Source: JANJTY01 sp038257155 (lineage in GTDB: Bacteria > Pseudomonadota > Gammaproteobacteria > Xanthomonadales > Xanthomonadaceae). From it: 33,067 nucleotides of DNA. The stretch lies in assembly GCA_038257155.1 (NCBI GenBank), contig JBBSJP010000050.1:1-33067 (forward strand), written 5' to 3'. A program made the position numbers and the translations under genes. This document shows positions 24,539 to 31,816 of the stretch, piece by piece; positions within the stretch are counted from its first letter, which is position 1, and the number at the start of each line of letters is the position of its first letter. Below the pieces are notes generated by a model. That model saw nothing but the letters and a program-made list of their open reading frames with translations. It made no database searches and was not told where the DNA came from.

Positions 24539-25354
24539 CTATTCCGAACCCTGACCGTTTTTACACAATTCGACGAGCGCGTCCTCTGGTCCATTGATGA
24601 TGGGACTAAGATGGGCAATTGCAACGCGATCTGCAGAATATTGGGCTGCGAGTTCATTTGCCCTGCGATACAATTCTTCAGCGTCCAGTGATTCGATGGC
24701 TGCACGGTCAGTCGAGACTCTTAGTTCGTATACGCGAATGATGTTGACCAATGCTTGACGCGAGAAATACGTATTTGCTTCTAAGTCGTTCCACTCAGCA
24801 AGGGGTCGAGCTTTGAGATCAAACTTTGACTTCAGTCGGGAGATCTCTTCGTCGAAAGCAGAGAACTCGCCCTCCTCGGACAGGCGCTTCAAATACAAGG
24901 AACTGCCAAACAACTCGACAAGCTGGCGGTCCCACCCCTCGACAATGTGCAGTTTGCGTTGCCAGTGCACGTCGAAGTCGCTAGGATTTTCTGCTTCCAA
25001 GGTCGTGCTTAGCTCACGTTTCAGCTGCGAATGGGGTATGTCGAACAGGCTCAAGGTGTACTGTAGGTCCTTCCTGACTTCTTCGGGATTGGCCGAGGTT
25101 ATTTCTTCAGCCCCGCCCGGAAACCCGCTGGCGTAGGACTGTACGCATGGGCGCTCTTTAAGCCATCTTTCAGCTTTCGGGTCATCTTCGCTGTATTGCT
25201 TCTCGATTAGGCTAGGCACTGGTGACTGCGACATAACCGTTAGTGCTTCGCACGCACCCTGCTCCATCATGTTTCCATTCGCGCAAGCCACCAACATCAA
25301 GAGAATAAATCCATTGATGCCAAGGCGACCAAGTAAACTCAAAGACATGCCCAT
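24539..25354 (-). CDS. Lipoprotein of unknown function (operon B, gene 1)
   Basis: A 270-residue protein with a lipoprotein signal ending in the lipobox LVAC (Cys24), so anchored in the periplasm. The mature part is largely helical and charged (LKSKFDLKARPLAEWNDLEA, LDAEELYRRANELAAQYSAD) and has Cys residues in GACEAL, RPCVQS and LCKNG. No known domain is apparent. The ATG at 25354 has GAGG five bases upstream and directly precedes a classical signal; the frame is open further upstream to 25531 but without lipoprotein logic. It opens the four-gene operon. Confidence 0.73.
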   Translation of the reverse strand: MGMSLSLLGRLGINGFILLMLVACANGNMMEQGACEALTVMSQSPVPSLIEKQYSEDDPKAERWLKERPCVQSYASGFPGGAEEITSANPEEVRKDLQYTLSLFDIPHSQLKRELSTTLEAENPSDFDVHWQRKLHIVEGWDRQLVELFGSSLYLKRLSEEGEFSAFDEEISRLKSKFDLKARPLAEWNDLEANTYFSRQALVNIIRVYELRVSTDRAAIESLDAEELYRRANELAAQYSADRVAIAHLSPIINGPEDALVELCKNGQGSE

Positions 25355-25388
25355 GGGTACCTCATCGGTGAGTGGTCCAACGACAGGT

Positions 25389-25419
25389 AGGGTTGATGCA
25401 ACCCTGCCCCGATTTTGTA
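25389..25419 (-). promoter_or_regulatory. Candidate operator and -10 region of operon B
   Basis: A perfect 17-bp palindrome, AGGGTTG-ATG-CAACCCT (25389-25405), lies 35 bp upstream of the lipoprotein start. On the minus strand a -10-like TACAAAAT (25419-25412) sits just before it, so the palindrome would cover the transcription start, a usual place for a repressor site. No good -35 hexamer is seen at the expected distance, so this remains a candidate. Confidence 0.35.
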
Positions 25420-25731
25420 TCGCCCCTTTTCGCGAATGTCGTCGCCTAAGTGCTGAACTCGGGAGCTGTGACGGCCGCCTCGGGAACTCCGGTAAGCGTA
25501 GCGTCCCCATGAACGCCATGCCTGCATGCAACGTCTCTGCATTTCAATTCAGCGCCGACTCGAGTAGGAAGTAGCGAAGCCCTTGTTTCTCGCCGAATTC
25601 TTAGGTGGCCAGATCCCATGTGGCATTGCGCTCCCCCGATCAGCCCGATTCCGTGCCCCCGCACGCATCTGCGTTTCCCGCAACCGACAGCGATTCCTCA
25701 TCAGCGAGGCGTTGCCTGCCCTTAGTCGATT

Positions 25732-25770
25732 ACTCGCAAAGTGGGATCCAAATCGATCACGGATCGAGAC
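25732..25770. repeat. Short dispersed repeat, second copy (upstream of operon B)
   Basis: Begins ACTCGCAAAGTGGGATCCAA and matches 14721-14750 at about 26 of 30 positions. The surrounding stretch 25430-25980 has no gene that I can support; open frames on either strand there lack both family resemblance and consistent start signals. Confidence 0.6.
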
Positions 25771-25981
25771 CAGGATCGCTGCGTGTCAGGAGGTTCGGCC
25801 AGACTCTGTCTTCAGCCAGGCAAACTCGGCCTGTCAGAGCACCGTGGATAGGAAGAAGACGACGGAAGCGGTGCTCGTCATGCACCATTTCAATCCGCTG
25901 GTTCATGGAACCACGGTCCGCCGAAGAACTGACCTCGATCCGACGGCACACGAGTCAGCGGCGCCTTCTCGGCGACCCGCG

Positions 25982-26080
25982 CTTCCAGGCCTTGATTGCT
26001 CGAAGGCTCAACCGCCCGGTAGCTCGCCGCGAACGCGGCCGTCCGAGCAGTGACGCGCCTAGTTCCCTTCGTCCCCTTTT
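25982..26080. repeat. About 100-bp direct repeat, copy 1, ending in the CGTCCCCTTTT terminus
   Basis: Aligns with 26371-26470: CTTCCAGGCC, then GCTCAACCGCC, GGTAG, GCCGCGAACGCG and a TCCCTTCGTCCCCTTTT end. On the minus strand both copies keep a similar open frame (FAASYRAVEPSSNQGLE against FAADYLAVERSSDHGLE), so the source may once have been coding. A small hairpin (CGCCCTTT/AAAGGGCG, 26086-26107) follows this copy. Confidence 0.75.
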
Positions 26081-26109
26081 TCGCGCGCCCTTTTGGCGCA
26101 AAGGGCGAC

Positions 26110-26239
26110 GACCAGGTCCCACAATCCTCCAACGTCTTGCAGCAGATCAGGCTTCTTCCTAGATCCAGGCGCCGAGCGTGTCTACGTGGCCTCGGTTCAA
26201 ATGATGGGTGTCCTAGTCTCCCTCTCTAGTCTCCCTCTC
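26110..26239. mobile_element. 111-bp TIR element, copy 1 (degenerate), with duplicated right end
   Basis: Related to the copies at 30400 and 32426. The interior (CACAATCCTCCAACGTCTTG ... CCAGGCGCCGAGCGTGTCTA ... GGTTCAAATGATGGGTGTCC) is conserved, but the left terminal repeat has lost a few bases (GACCAGGTCCC) and the right has one change (GGGTGTCCTAGTC, 26206-26218). The right end then repeats as two 13-bp units TAGTCTCCCTCTC at 26214-26239. Confidence 0.85.
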
Positions 26240-26370
26240 TAATGGTCGGGGAGCCGAGGGATTGCGCATGGTCGAGCGTGCATTTTCAGCTGGGTCGGCG
26301 AGGCGAGCCTTGATTGACGATGCACCCGGCGTTACTCGCACTTGGGCACGATCCGGAGGCGCGATCTGCA

Positions 26371-26470
26371 CTTCCAGGCCATGATCGCTAGAACGCTCAA
26401 CCGCCAGGTAGTCTGCCGCGAACGCGTTCAACCGCACTGGGTCGCGCCCTAACTCCCTCCGTCCCTTTTA
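26371..26470. repeat. About 100-bp direct repeat, copy 2, abutting the tatT stop codon
   Basis: Second copy of 25982-26080, ending CTCCCTCCGTCCCTTTT. It stops at the TAA of the TatT-family gene (26471-26473), so that gene's transcript runs straight into it. 26240-26370 contains nothing I recognise. Confidence 0.75.
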
Positions 26471-27352
26471 TTAGAACAGGCGGTCGATCTGCGCGAGCGT
26501 CTCTCGTGCGTCACGCTGAAAGTAGAGATTCCACGCCAGCGTGTTGTCGGGCGCATCTGGCGATTGCGCAATCACCCACTCAAGGTCGCGGCGAAAAGCT
26601 TCGCGATCCTTGGTCATTACGTGGAAGTACTTCGCGCGGCCCCAACGCGTGAGCAGCGACGTCGGCGACACGGCGACCGCACGGTCGAGAAATTCCCGCG
26701 AGCGGTCGAGATCCCGGCCGGCACCAGGTGGCAGCGCGAGATGATAGATCCCGAGCGAGAACAGGACAGCGCCCCCGCCGAAGTCCGGATCAAGGGCTAG
26801 CATGTGCTCCATCAGTTCGCGGGTACGCAGCATCCAGCGGAAGTGCAGCAGTTGCCGCACGCCCAGGCATTCCTTGAAATAGTACGAGACGCCGGTGACC
26901 CAGAGCAGCATCGTGCGCACCTGTTGCGGGCCCAGCTCGGTCGCAGCCTCACCGATCTTGGCACCTTCCGCCACCCTCTGGCGGAAGCGCTCGTTGGTCG
27001 CCATCGAGCGTTCGGCGTAGCGGATGCCGGCGCGATACCACTCGGCTTTCTCGCCGGAGTCACGCGCCCAAGCGGCGCCGTACAGGATGTGGGCGTCGGC
27101 GAGCTTGTCGAGCAACTCGGCGTCCTGCGGGTTCTGTTCGAGCGCCGCAGCGTAGCCTGCGATTGCCTCGCGGATCGCCTTCGAATCGCGGGCCTGCGCA
27201 AATCGCGCGTCCGCCTCGGCCCTGGATGGCGGCGTTGCGCCCTCAATCACGGCGGGCGACTGGATGGTCGTGTTCTTCCAGCCCGGGCTCCAGGTCATGC
27301 AGCCGGAGAGCAGCAGCACCGCGCAGGCGGCAACGGCAATCGCGCGTTTCAT
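26471..27352 (-). CDS. TatT-family TPR lipoprotein (TRAP-transporter-associated type)
   Basis: A 293-residue lipoprotein (lipobox LLSGC, acylated Cys at residue 18). The mature part is a helical TPR-like protein matching the TatT (Tp0956) family. Visible features are YAAALEQNPQDAELLDKLAD near the start, then GGGAVLFSLGIYHLALPPGA, LDRAVAVSPTSLLTRWGRAK and YFHVMTKDREAFRRDLEWVI, and a C-terminus in which NLYFQRDARETLAQIDRLF ends the protein. In spirochetes TatT forms a trimer that works with a TRAP substrate-binding protein; no TRAP transporter genes are adjacent here, so that role is not supported by context. The ATG at 27352 overlaps the TGA of the hydrolase gene as ATGA, so the two are translationally coupled. 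Confidence 0.82.
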   Translation of the reverse strand: MKRAIAVAACAVLLLSGCMTWSPGWKNTTIQSPAVIEGATPPSRAEADARFAQARDSKAIREAIAGYAAALEQNPQDAELLDKLADAHILYGAAWARDSGEKAEWYRAGIRYAERSMATNERFRQRVAEGAKIGEAATELGPQQVRTMLLWVTGVSYYFKECLGVRQLLHFRWMLRTRELMEHMLALDPDFGGGAVLFSLGIYHLALPPGAGRDLDRSREFLDRAVAVSPTSLLTRWGRAKYFHVMTKDREAFRRDLEWVIAQSPDAPDNTLAWNLYFQRDARETLAQIDRLF

Positions 27353-28089
27353 GGCGTGTCCTCGCAGAGTCGCTCGCGGTCGAGAAACTCGGCCCAGACC
27401 AGGTTCCACGCCTCAAAATCGTGACCACCGTCGACCGTGTAGGTGCGCTCAGGCGGCAGCATCTTCGCCAGCAGTCGGTTGGATCGATCAAAGTCATCCA
27501 GATTGCCCCAGCCCAGATGCAGCGGTACCGACTCAGATCCGGGTCGCCCTGCCGACAGCCAGCGCCACAGCGTGGCCCCGACTTCCTCGTCATCGCTTGG
27601 AGCCGGCGCAGTCCATTCAGCAGCCCCGCCGGCTTGTTCGATCTCATGGATCAGCTCGTCTTCTCCGAGAAACGGAGCGATCGAAAGAACCCCGGAGAGA
27701 TCTTCGGGGTAGTCCTTCATATAGATCAGCGCGCCCAGACCACCGAGGGACGTGCCCGCGATCCAGACCTGCTCGTAGCCGGCGGCACGCGCCGGCCCGA
27801 TGATGTCGGTGCGGAGTCGTTCGACCACGGTACGACCGCGGTAGTAACCGAGGTGGGCATCGACCGCAACGAGGTCAATGCGAAGCCCGCGGGACGAGAC
27901 CGCCTCGGCAAAACCTGCTCGCCGAAACTCCTCAGGGCTGGAAAATCGTCCCGGAAGCAGCACCACCAGGCAGCGACCGGCGCGCTCCGCGGCAAGGTCG
28001 ATGGTGGGCATCGGCACCACCTGCGCGCGAAACGGGCCGCAGGCGCAGAGCAACAGCGATAGCACAAGAGCGGATGCGAAAGGTTTCAT
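27349..28089 (-). CDS. Alpha/beta-hydrolase lipoprotein
   Basis: A 246-residue protein with a lipoprotein signal (SLLLCAC, acylated Cys at residue 17). The mature part is an alpha/beta-hydrolase: a strand with the oxyanion-hole region CLVVLLPGRFSSPEEF, the nucleophile elbow IAGTSLGGLGAL (Ser), a likely acid in GWGNLDDFDRSN, and the catalytic His in VDGGHDFEAWN. It is presumably an esterase, lipase or amidase on the periplasmic side of a membrane; the substrate is unknown. It is the first gene of a two-gene operon with the TatT-like lipoprotein (4-bp overlap). Confidence 0.85.
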   Translation of the reverse strand: MKPFASALVLSLLLCACGPFRAQVVPMPTIDLAAERAGRCLVVLLPGRFSSPEEFRRAGFAEAVSSRGLRIDLVAVDAHLGYYRGRTVVERLRTDIIGPARAAGYEQVWIAGTSLGGLGALIYMKDYPEDLSGVLSIAPFLGEDELIHEIEQAGGAAEWTAPAPSDDEEVGATLWRWLSAGRPGSESVPLHLGWGNLDDFDRSNRLLAKMLPPERTYTVDGGHDFEAWNLVWAEFLDRERLCEDTP

Positions 28090-28212
28090 TTACGAGCCTG
28101 GCGTCTTGAGTGCGGTTGCGGATCGGGATTCAACCCTTGCAGGCTAGACCTCCGCAGTGCGCCGGACAAGCGGCAAATAATCAAAGTGCCAACATACTTT
28201 GCTCCAGGGGCA

Positions 28213-28280
28213 CGAATACCGGGACGGAGGGAATTGGAGCGGAATTAATTCCTCCATCCCGCTTCCTCCGTCCCCTTTTT
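28213..28280. repeat. GGGACGGAGGGAATT inverted dispersed repeat
   Basis: GGGACGGAGGGAATT is partly inverted as AATTCCTCCATCCC with GGAGCGG between, and the block ends CCTCCGTCCCCTTTTT. It belongs with the block at 22211-22300. It fills the space between the hydrolase gene start and the vapC remnant. Confidence 0.75.
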
Positions 28281-28289
28281 CCTGCCGCC

Positions 28290-28692
28290 CTAAGCTTTCC
28301 AGGGATTGATCAGTTTCACGCCGGTCGACTCGAAGTCCGACTGGTTGCGTGTTGCCAGCGGACCGGAATTCGCCAGCGCGATGGCGGCGATCATGCCGCC
28401 CCGCGCCGCGAGAGGCCGACCATTTCGCACGGCCTGGCCCATCAGGTTGCCATAGGCCAAAGCGGCCTCTTCGGTAAACGCGAAGATCCTGCCGGAGAAC
28501 CGCTGGCGCCAGGCGTCCAGACCTGGTCCCAGTCGACTGGGGATGGATCTTCTCGATGCCAAAGGCAAGCTCTGCAATAACCACCGTCGACAGTGCCAGC
28601 TCGGCGTCGTAGCGGATGAGCCAATCCATCACCCGGGCATCGGGCTGAAGGCGGAAGGTCTCCGACACCACGTTGGTGTCGAGGAAGATCAC
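28290..28692 (-). pseudogene. vapC: VapC toxin (PIN-domain ribonuclease), frameshifted and missing an active-site acid
   Basis: The first frame (GTG at 28692) gives IFLDTNVVSETFRLQPDARV and TVVIAELAFGIEKIHPQ, with the first acids Asp5 and the Glu of AELAFG. The rest continues in another frame: RLGPGLDAWRQRFSGRIFAF, ALAYGNLMGQAVRNGRPLAA, TRNQSDF and a LINPW end. The shift, one extra base, lies near 28550-28558 beside a CCCC run. In addition, the Asp expected in the 'LDxxIAA' motif is Gly (ARGGMIAAIA), so even a corrected frame would probably be catalytically impaired. It overlaps vapB by 4 bp (GTGA). Confidence 0.82.
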
Positions 28693-28916
28693 AATTCCGG
28701 CCCCGTGTGTGCGCGGCGCTCGGCCTTCAGCACAGCCTCCAGGTCAAGATCGGTGGCGAAGTCGGCGGTCAAACGCGCGTAGAAGCGAGCGGCCGGCTCG
28801 CGCCCGGTCTGGGCAGATTCGTAAGCTTCCAGAGCGCGCTCCACGATCTCGGCGATGGTGCGCCGCTCACGCCGCGCCAACCGATGTGCCAGGTCGCGCG
28901 CCCGCGCGCTGCGCAC
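28689..28916 (-). CDS. vapB: VapB-type antitoxin
   Basis: A 75-residue antitoxin of the Rv0623-like VapB family. The N-terminus (VRSARARDLAHRLARRERRT, then IAEIVERALEAYE) is the expected ribbon-helix-helix-like DNA-binding part; the tail (RFYARLTADFATDLDLEAVL) would wrap the toxin. The start is uncertain. In frame, SEPQLSV precedes residue 1, as in normal VapB proteins, but no ATG exists before an upstream stop, and GTG 28916 has no close Shine-Dalgarno. The original start may have mutated, consistent with decay of the locus. It is first in the pair. Confidence 0.75.
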   Translation of the reverse strand: MRSARARDLAHRLARRERRTIAEIVERALEAYESAQTGREPAARFYARLTADFATDLDLEAVLKAERRAHTGPEL

Positions 28917-29178
28917 GGAAAGTTGCGGTTCGCTCTTATGGTCTCTCCCAGACTACACGTCAGCGGACAGCATGCGCCGATCCAGCCTAGCCATCAAAAT
29001 GGCAATAGACAGCAGGATGGCGACCTATCCTCCCGCCCCCGTCTCAACTACCCGGAACGAAAAGCAGTAGGTACAGCGCTCAACGGACAAGGGAAGTACC
29101 AAAGGACAATCGTGTCGGTCCCGTGGGCGCGTCCGGCCGAAGTGTCCCGAATGTGCCAGGTGCAGGCTTCCCAGGCAC

Positions 29179-30198
29179 TCAATACCGCTTGCGCGGCTTA
29201 TCGGGCGTTCGCTTGCCGCGCGGAACGCGCGCCTCGGATTCTTCCCGCTCACTCTGGAATGTCTCGTCCGATAGACGCACCACAACATGCTGACGCGCGC
29301 TTTCGGCGACCTGACGGCGTTCGCCCGACGCTGTGATCGGTGGTGCGGAAACCAGCCGGGAATCTGGTGGCTTCTGCAGGGCCAGACTGGCCGGCAAGGG
29401 CGCCGCCAGGCCGTTGCCGAGCGGGACACCGTCATCGCGAAGATGCCCTGCCAGCAGACGCGTCCAGCTGCGGTCCAGCAGGCTGTACTCATCGGCACAT
29501 TTGGCAGCGCGTTCCACCGGCAGCTCCCACTGTTCGATCAGCGCTTCGCTGTTTTCCGGGTCGCTTCCATAAGCCCAGCAGACCAGGTTGAAGTAACGCT
29601 GCCCGTCGAGTGCGTGTTCGCCGGACAGGTCGGCCTCGGCCAGATCTTCGTCGGTGTAATGGACCGCAGCGGCGCCCAGCACCGAATCGACGTCGTCGGC
29701 CTTGATCAGCATCCAGGCAGCCAGTTGGTCCACGGCATCCTCTTCGCGGCCGGTGACCGGAATTTCCAGCACGTGTACCAGCGCGTGGCCGACTTCATGC
29801 AGGGCCGTGGCCAGATAGGCGCCAGCCAGGGCGTTGCGGGTGGTTTCCTCGTCCTCGAACTGGCCCTCAAGAACTTCCGCCATGCCCTGCATCAACTCAA
29901 GACACATCAGGATCTCGAAGGAATCCGCATCGTAGAACGCATTGGCCTCGTCGCATTGGGCATAGCGCAGGCTTATGTCGCGCGGCAGCACGAAGATGGT
30001 GTTGAGCGCCGCAGCGAGCTCCTGCAGCAGGCCGGTCTGCTGCATTTCGCGTGCCTCGATGCGCATCTCGTCAGATTCCACGCGCGGTGCGCTGACCACG
30101 AAGCGCCCCTGATCGCTCGCCGCGGCTTCGCCCGGAAACAATGAGAAAAAAAGCATGCTGGTCGCTGCCAGAGCGAGCATGGCGCTGCGGATTGGCAC
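29179..30198 (-). CDS. DUF4344-type zinc metallopeptidase, exported
   Basis: A 339-residue protein. A signal peptide (PIRSAMLALAATSMLFFSLF, cleaved near EAAAS) is followed by a DUF4344 metallopeptidase domain. Zinc-binding HEVGH (in TALHEVGHAL) is followed by IPVTGREEDAVDQLAAWMLI, whose Glu is the likely third ligand. Cys pairs (QCDEA, MCLEL, VCWAY, KCADEY) may be disulfides. The C-terminal ~80 residues are low-complexity and end in a very basic tail (RGKRTPDKPRKRY). The GTG at 30198 has AAGG ten bases upstream and gives a charged n-region; the ATG at 30180 has no RBS. Substrate unknown. It is monocistronic; 28917-29178 downstream holds nothing I can name. Confidence 0.82.
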   Translation of the reverse strand: MPIRSAMLALAATSMLFFSLFPGEAAASDQGRFVVSAPRVESDEMRIEAREMQQTGLLQELAAALNTIFVLPRDISLRYAQCDEANAFYDADSFEILMCLELMQGMAEVLEGQFEDEETTRNALAGAYLATALHEVGHALVHVLEIPVTGREEDAVDQLAAWMLIKADDVDSVLGAAAVHYTDEDLAEADLSGEHALDGQRYFNLVCWAYGSDPENSEALIEQWELPVERAAKCADEYSLLDRSWTRLLAGHLRDDGVPLGNGLAAPLPASLALQKPPDSRLVSAPPITASGERRQVAESARQHVVVRLSDETFQSEREESEARVPRGKRTPDKPRKRY

Positions 30199-30371
30199 GG
30201 AGCTGCTACCTTGCTGGGCGGCAGGCGAGCATACAGGGTGCGGTCCAGGCGCGTTGGCAGCACGGCGGTCTGTCGGTCTGGCCGACTGCCGGTGTAGGCG
30301 GCACCGCGCTGGGCTGAACAGGGCATCAGCATGATCTGCCATTAGCCGCTCACGATGATGGATGCCCGACC

Positions 30372-30510
30372 GACGACCAGGACGACGACCAGGACCGACG
30401 ACCAGGACACCCACAATCCTCCAACGTCCTATAGCAGATCAGGCTTTTTCCTACATCCAGGCGCCGAGCGTGTCTACATGGCCTCGGTTCAAATGATGGG
30501 CGCCCTGGTC
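30372..30510. mobile_element. 111-bp TIR element, copy 2, with tandem copies of its left end
   Basis: The element spans 30400-30510. Left end GACCAGGACACCC (30400-30412), right end GGGCGCCCTGGTC (30498-30510), a near-perfect inverse. Just before it, 30372-30395 is two tandem copies of GACGACCAGGAC, i.e. the left end repeated. No protein is encoded. The remaining bases between the metallopeptidase start (30198) and the pseudopilin start (30678) show nothing else I can name. Confidence 0.88.
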
Positions 30511-30677
30511 TCCTGCAGACTCGTGCCTGGCCCAAGCTCCCGCGCTGCTCTCGCCCGACCTGGTCTCCCCTAACGATGTCGCGGGTTCCTTGGCGGGGTT
30601 CGTGCAGCGTGTCGTTTCCTGCCTGCAGTTGCGTACTCCAGTCCAAGAGCGAACCAAGCGACTGAGAGGAGTACCAC

Positions 30678-31700
30678 ATGAAGATGCAGCGTTTTCGTCG
30701 GGCCGTTGGCCTTGGTGATGGGTCGTCGCGTGCGCGCGGTTTCACCCTGATCGAGTTGCTGGTGGTGATCGCCATCATTGCGGTCTTGATCGGACTGCTG
30801 TTGCCGGCCGTGCAAAAGGTCCGCGAAGCGGCGGCACGCACGAGTTGCAGCAACAACCTGAAGCAGATAGGTATCGCTGTGCACAACTACCACGACGCGC
30901 ACGGCATCGTGGCCGACTTTTCGGAACTGGTCGCCGAGGGGCTCTTGCCCCCGGACTTCGAGGACGGCGAGGTGGAGGGCTACCGGTTCGACATTCAGAC
31001 CTACCCCGAGCCCGAGCGATTCGCGATCGGCGCCGACCCGATCTCGCCCTTCGGACCGGTGAGGTTCTGGACCTTGGGTGTCAGCGTCAACGACCCGATC
31101 CTCCACTACAACTTCCATCGCCCGGCTGGACCCAACGATCCGGTGCTCGTCGGTGCGCCGGCGCAGTTGACCGTTCCCGAAACAGTGGAAACGCGTCGCA
31201 GAAGTGCCGAATGGACGTGGCATTCGGTGCGTCACAGCGCTGGCATCACTATGGCGTTGGGCGACGGCAGCGTGCGCTTCCTGGAATCCGCGCAGTTCAT
31301 GCAGGATCACCCGGAGCTGTTGCCGGCGATACTGCGCGAGATGGGCCAGCAGGCCGGTAGCAGCGTGTACATCGCCGACCTGCCGCAGATGGATCTGCTG
31401 GCAATGGCGCGCGCTTCGCTGCAAGACACGTCGATCGATCTCGGCAACGATCCGCCGATCGGCGCGGACGCCGACTTGCTCGCGCTGCTCGACGCATTCC
31501 AACAGGATCTGGGTACAGCCCTGCGCGCCGAGGTGGAGATCATCGACGACCCCGGCGTGTCGTCCTCGGGCATCGCGCCCGATCCGGTGCCGGTGTGGGA
31601 CCTGCAACTGCTGGGCTTCGTGATCGATCCGGCGGTGTTCAAGAATGGCTTCGAGTCGTTCCTGAAGATGCAGCAGGCGAAGGCGACGGCTGACCCGTAG
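30678..31700 (+). CDS. DUF1559 pseudopilin-like protein (H-X9-DG type)
   Basis: A 340-residue protein. A type IV prepilin leader ends RARG, followed by FTLIELLVVIAIIAVLIGLL with Glu at +5, so it would be processed by prepilin peptidase and inserted by its N-terminal helix. The DUF1559 domain follows (CSNNLKQIGIAVHNYHDAHG), and the family's H-X9-DG motif is intact (HSAGITMALGDGSVRF). Such proteins are hugely amplified in Planctomycetes and rare in Gammaproteobacteria, so horizontal transfer is likely. The C-terminal region is unusual and helical, and includes VFKNGFES, reminiscent of the terminal FE motif though internal here. The ATG has GGAG six bases upstream. No type II secretion or pilus genes are nearby. 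Confidence 0.88.
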   Translation: MKMQRFRRAVGLGDGSSRARGFTLIELLVVIAIIAVLIGLLLPAVQKVREAAARTSCSNNLKQIGIAVHNYHDAHGIVADFSELVAEGLLPPDFEDGEVEGYRFDIQTYPEPERFAIGADPISPFGPVRFWTLGVSVNDPILHYNFHRPAGPNDPVLVGAPAQLTVPETVETRRRSAEWTWHSVRHSAGITMALGDGSVRFLESAQFMQDHPELLPAILREMGQQAGSSVYIADLPQMDLLAMARASLQDTSIDLGNDPPIGADADLLALLDAFQQDLGTALRAEVEIIDDPGVSSSGIAPDPVPVWDLQLLGFVIDPAVFKNGFESFLKMQQAKATADP

Positions 31701-31725
31701 CGCCTTGCGGGGCCAAGCGAAAACG

Positions 31726-31764
31726 GGGTCAGGTTCACATACGCAAGAGCAGTGAACCTGACCC
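31726..31764. repeat. GGGTCAGGTTCAC inverted repeat
   Basis: Perfect 13-bp arms GGGTCAGGTTCAC (31726-31738) and GTGAACCTGACCC (31752-31764) around a 13-nt loop, followed by AATTTT. This is a widespread dispersed palindrome often found near REP-associated transposases. It stands between the convergent pseudopilin gene and higA and could end transcription from both sides. Confidence 0.85.
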
Positions 31765-31816
31765 AATTTTGCGGCCCCGCTCTGCGAATTCCCGACCTCG
31801 CCTTTCGCCTGCGGAT

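Noticed and set aside
25583..26162. Overlapping 150-185-residue frames in the repeat region upstream of operon B
   Set aside because: They span several different dispersed repeats, have no RBS and show no family resemblance.
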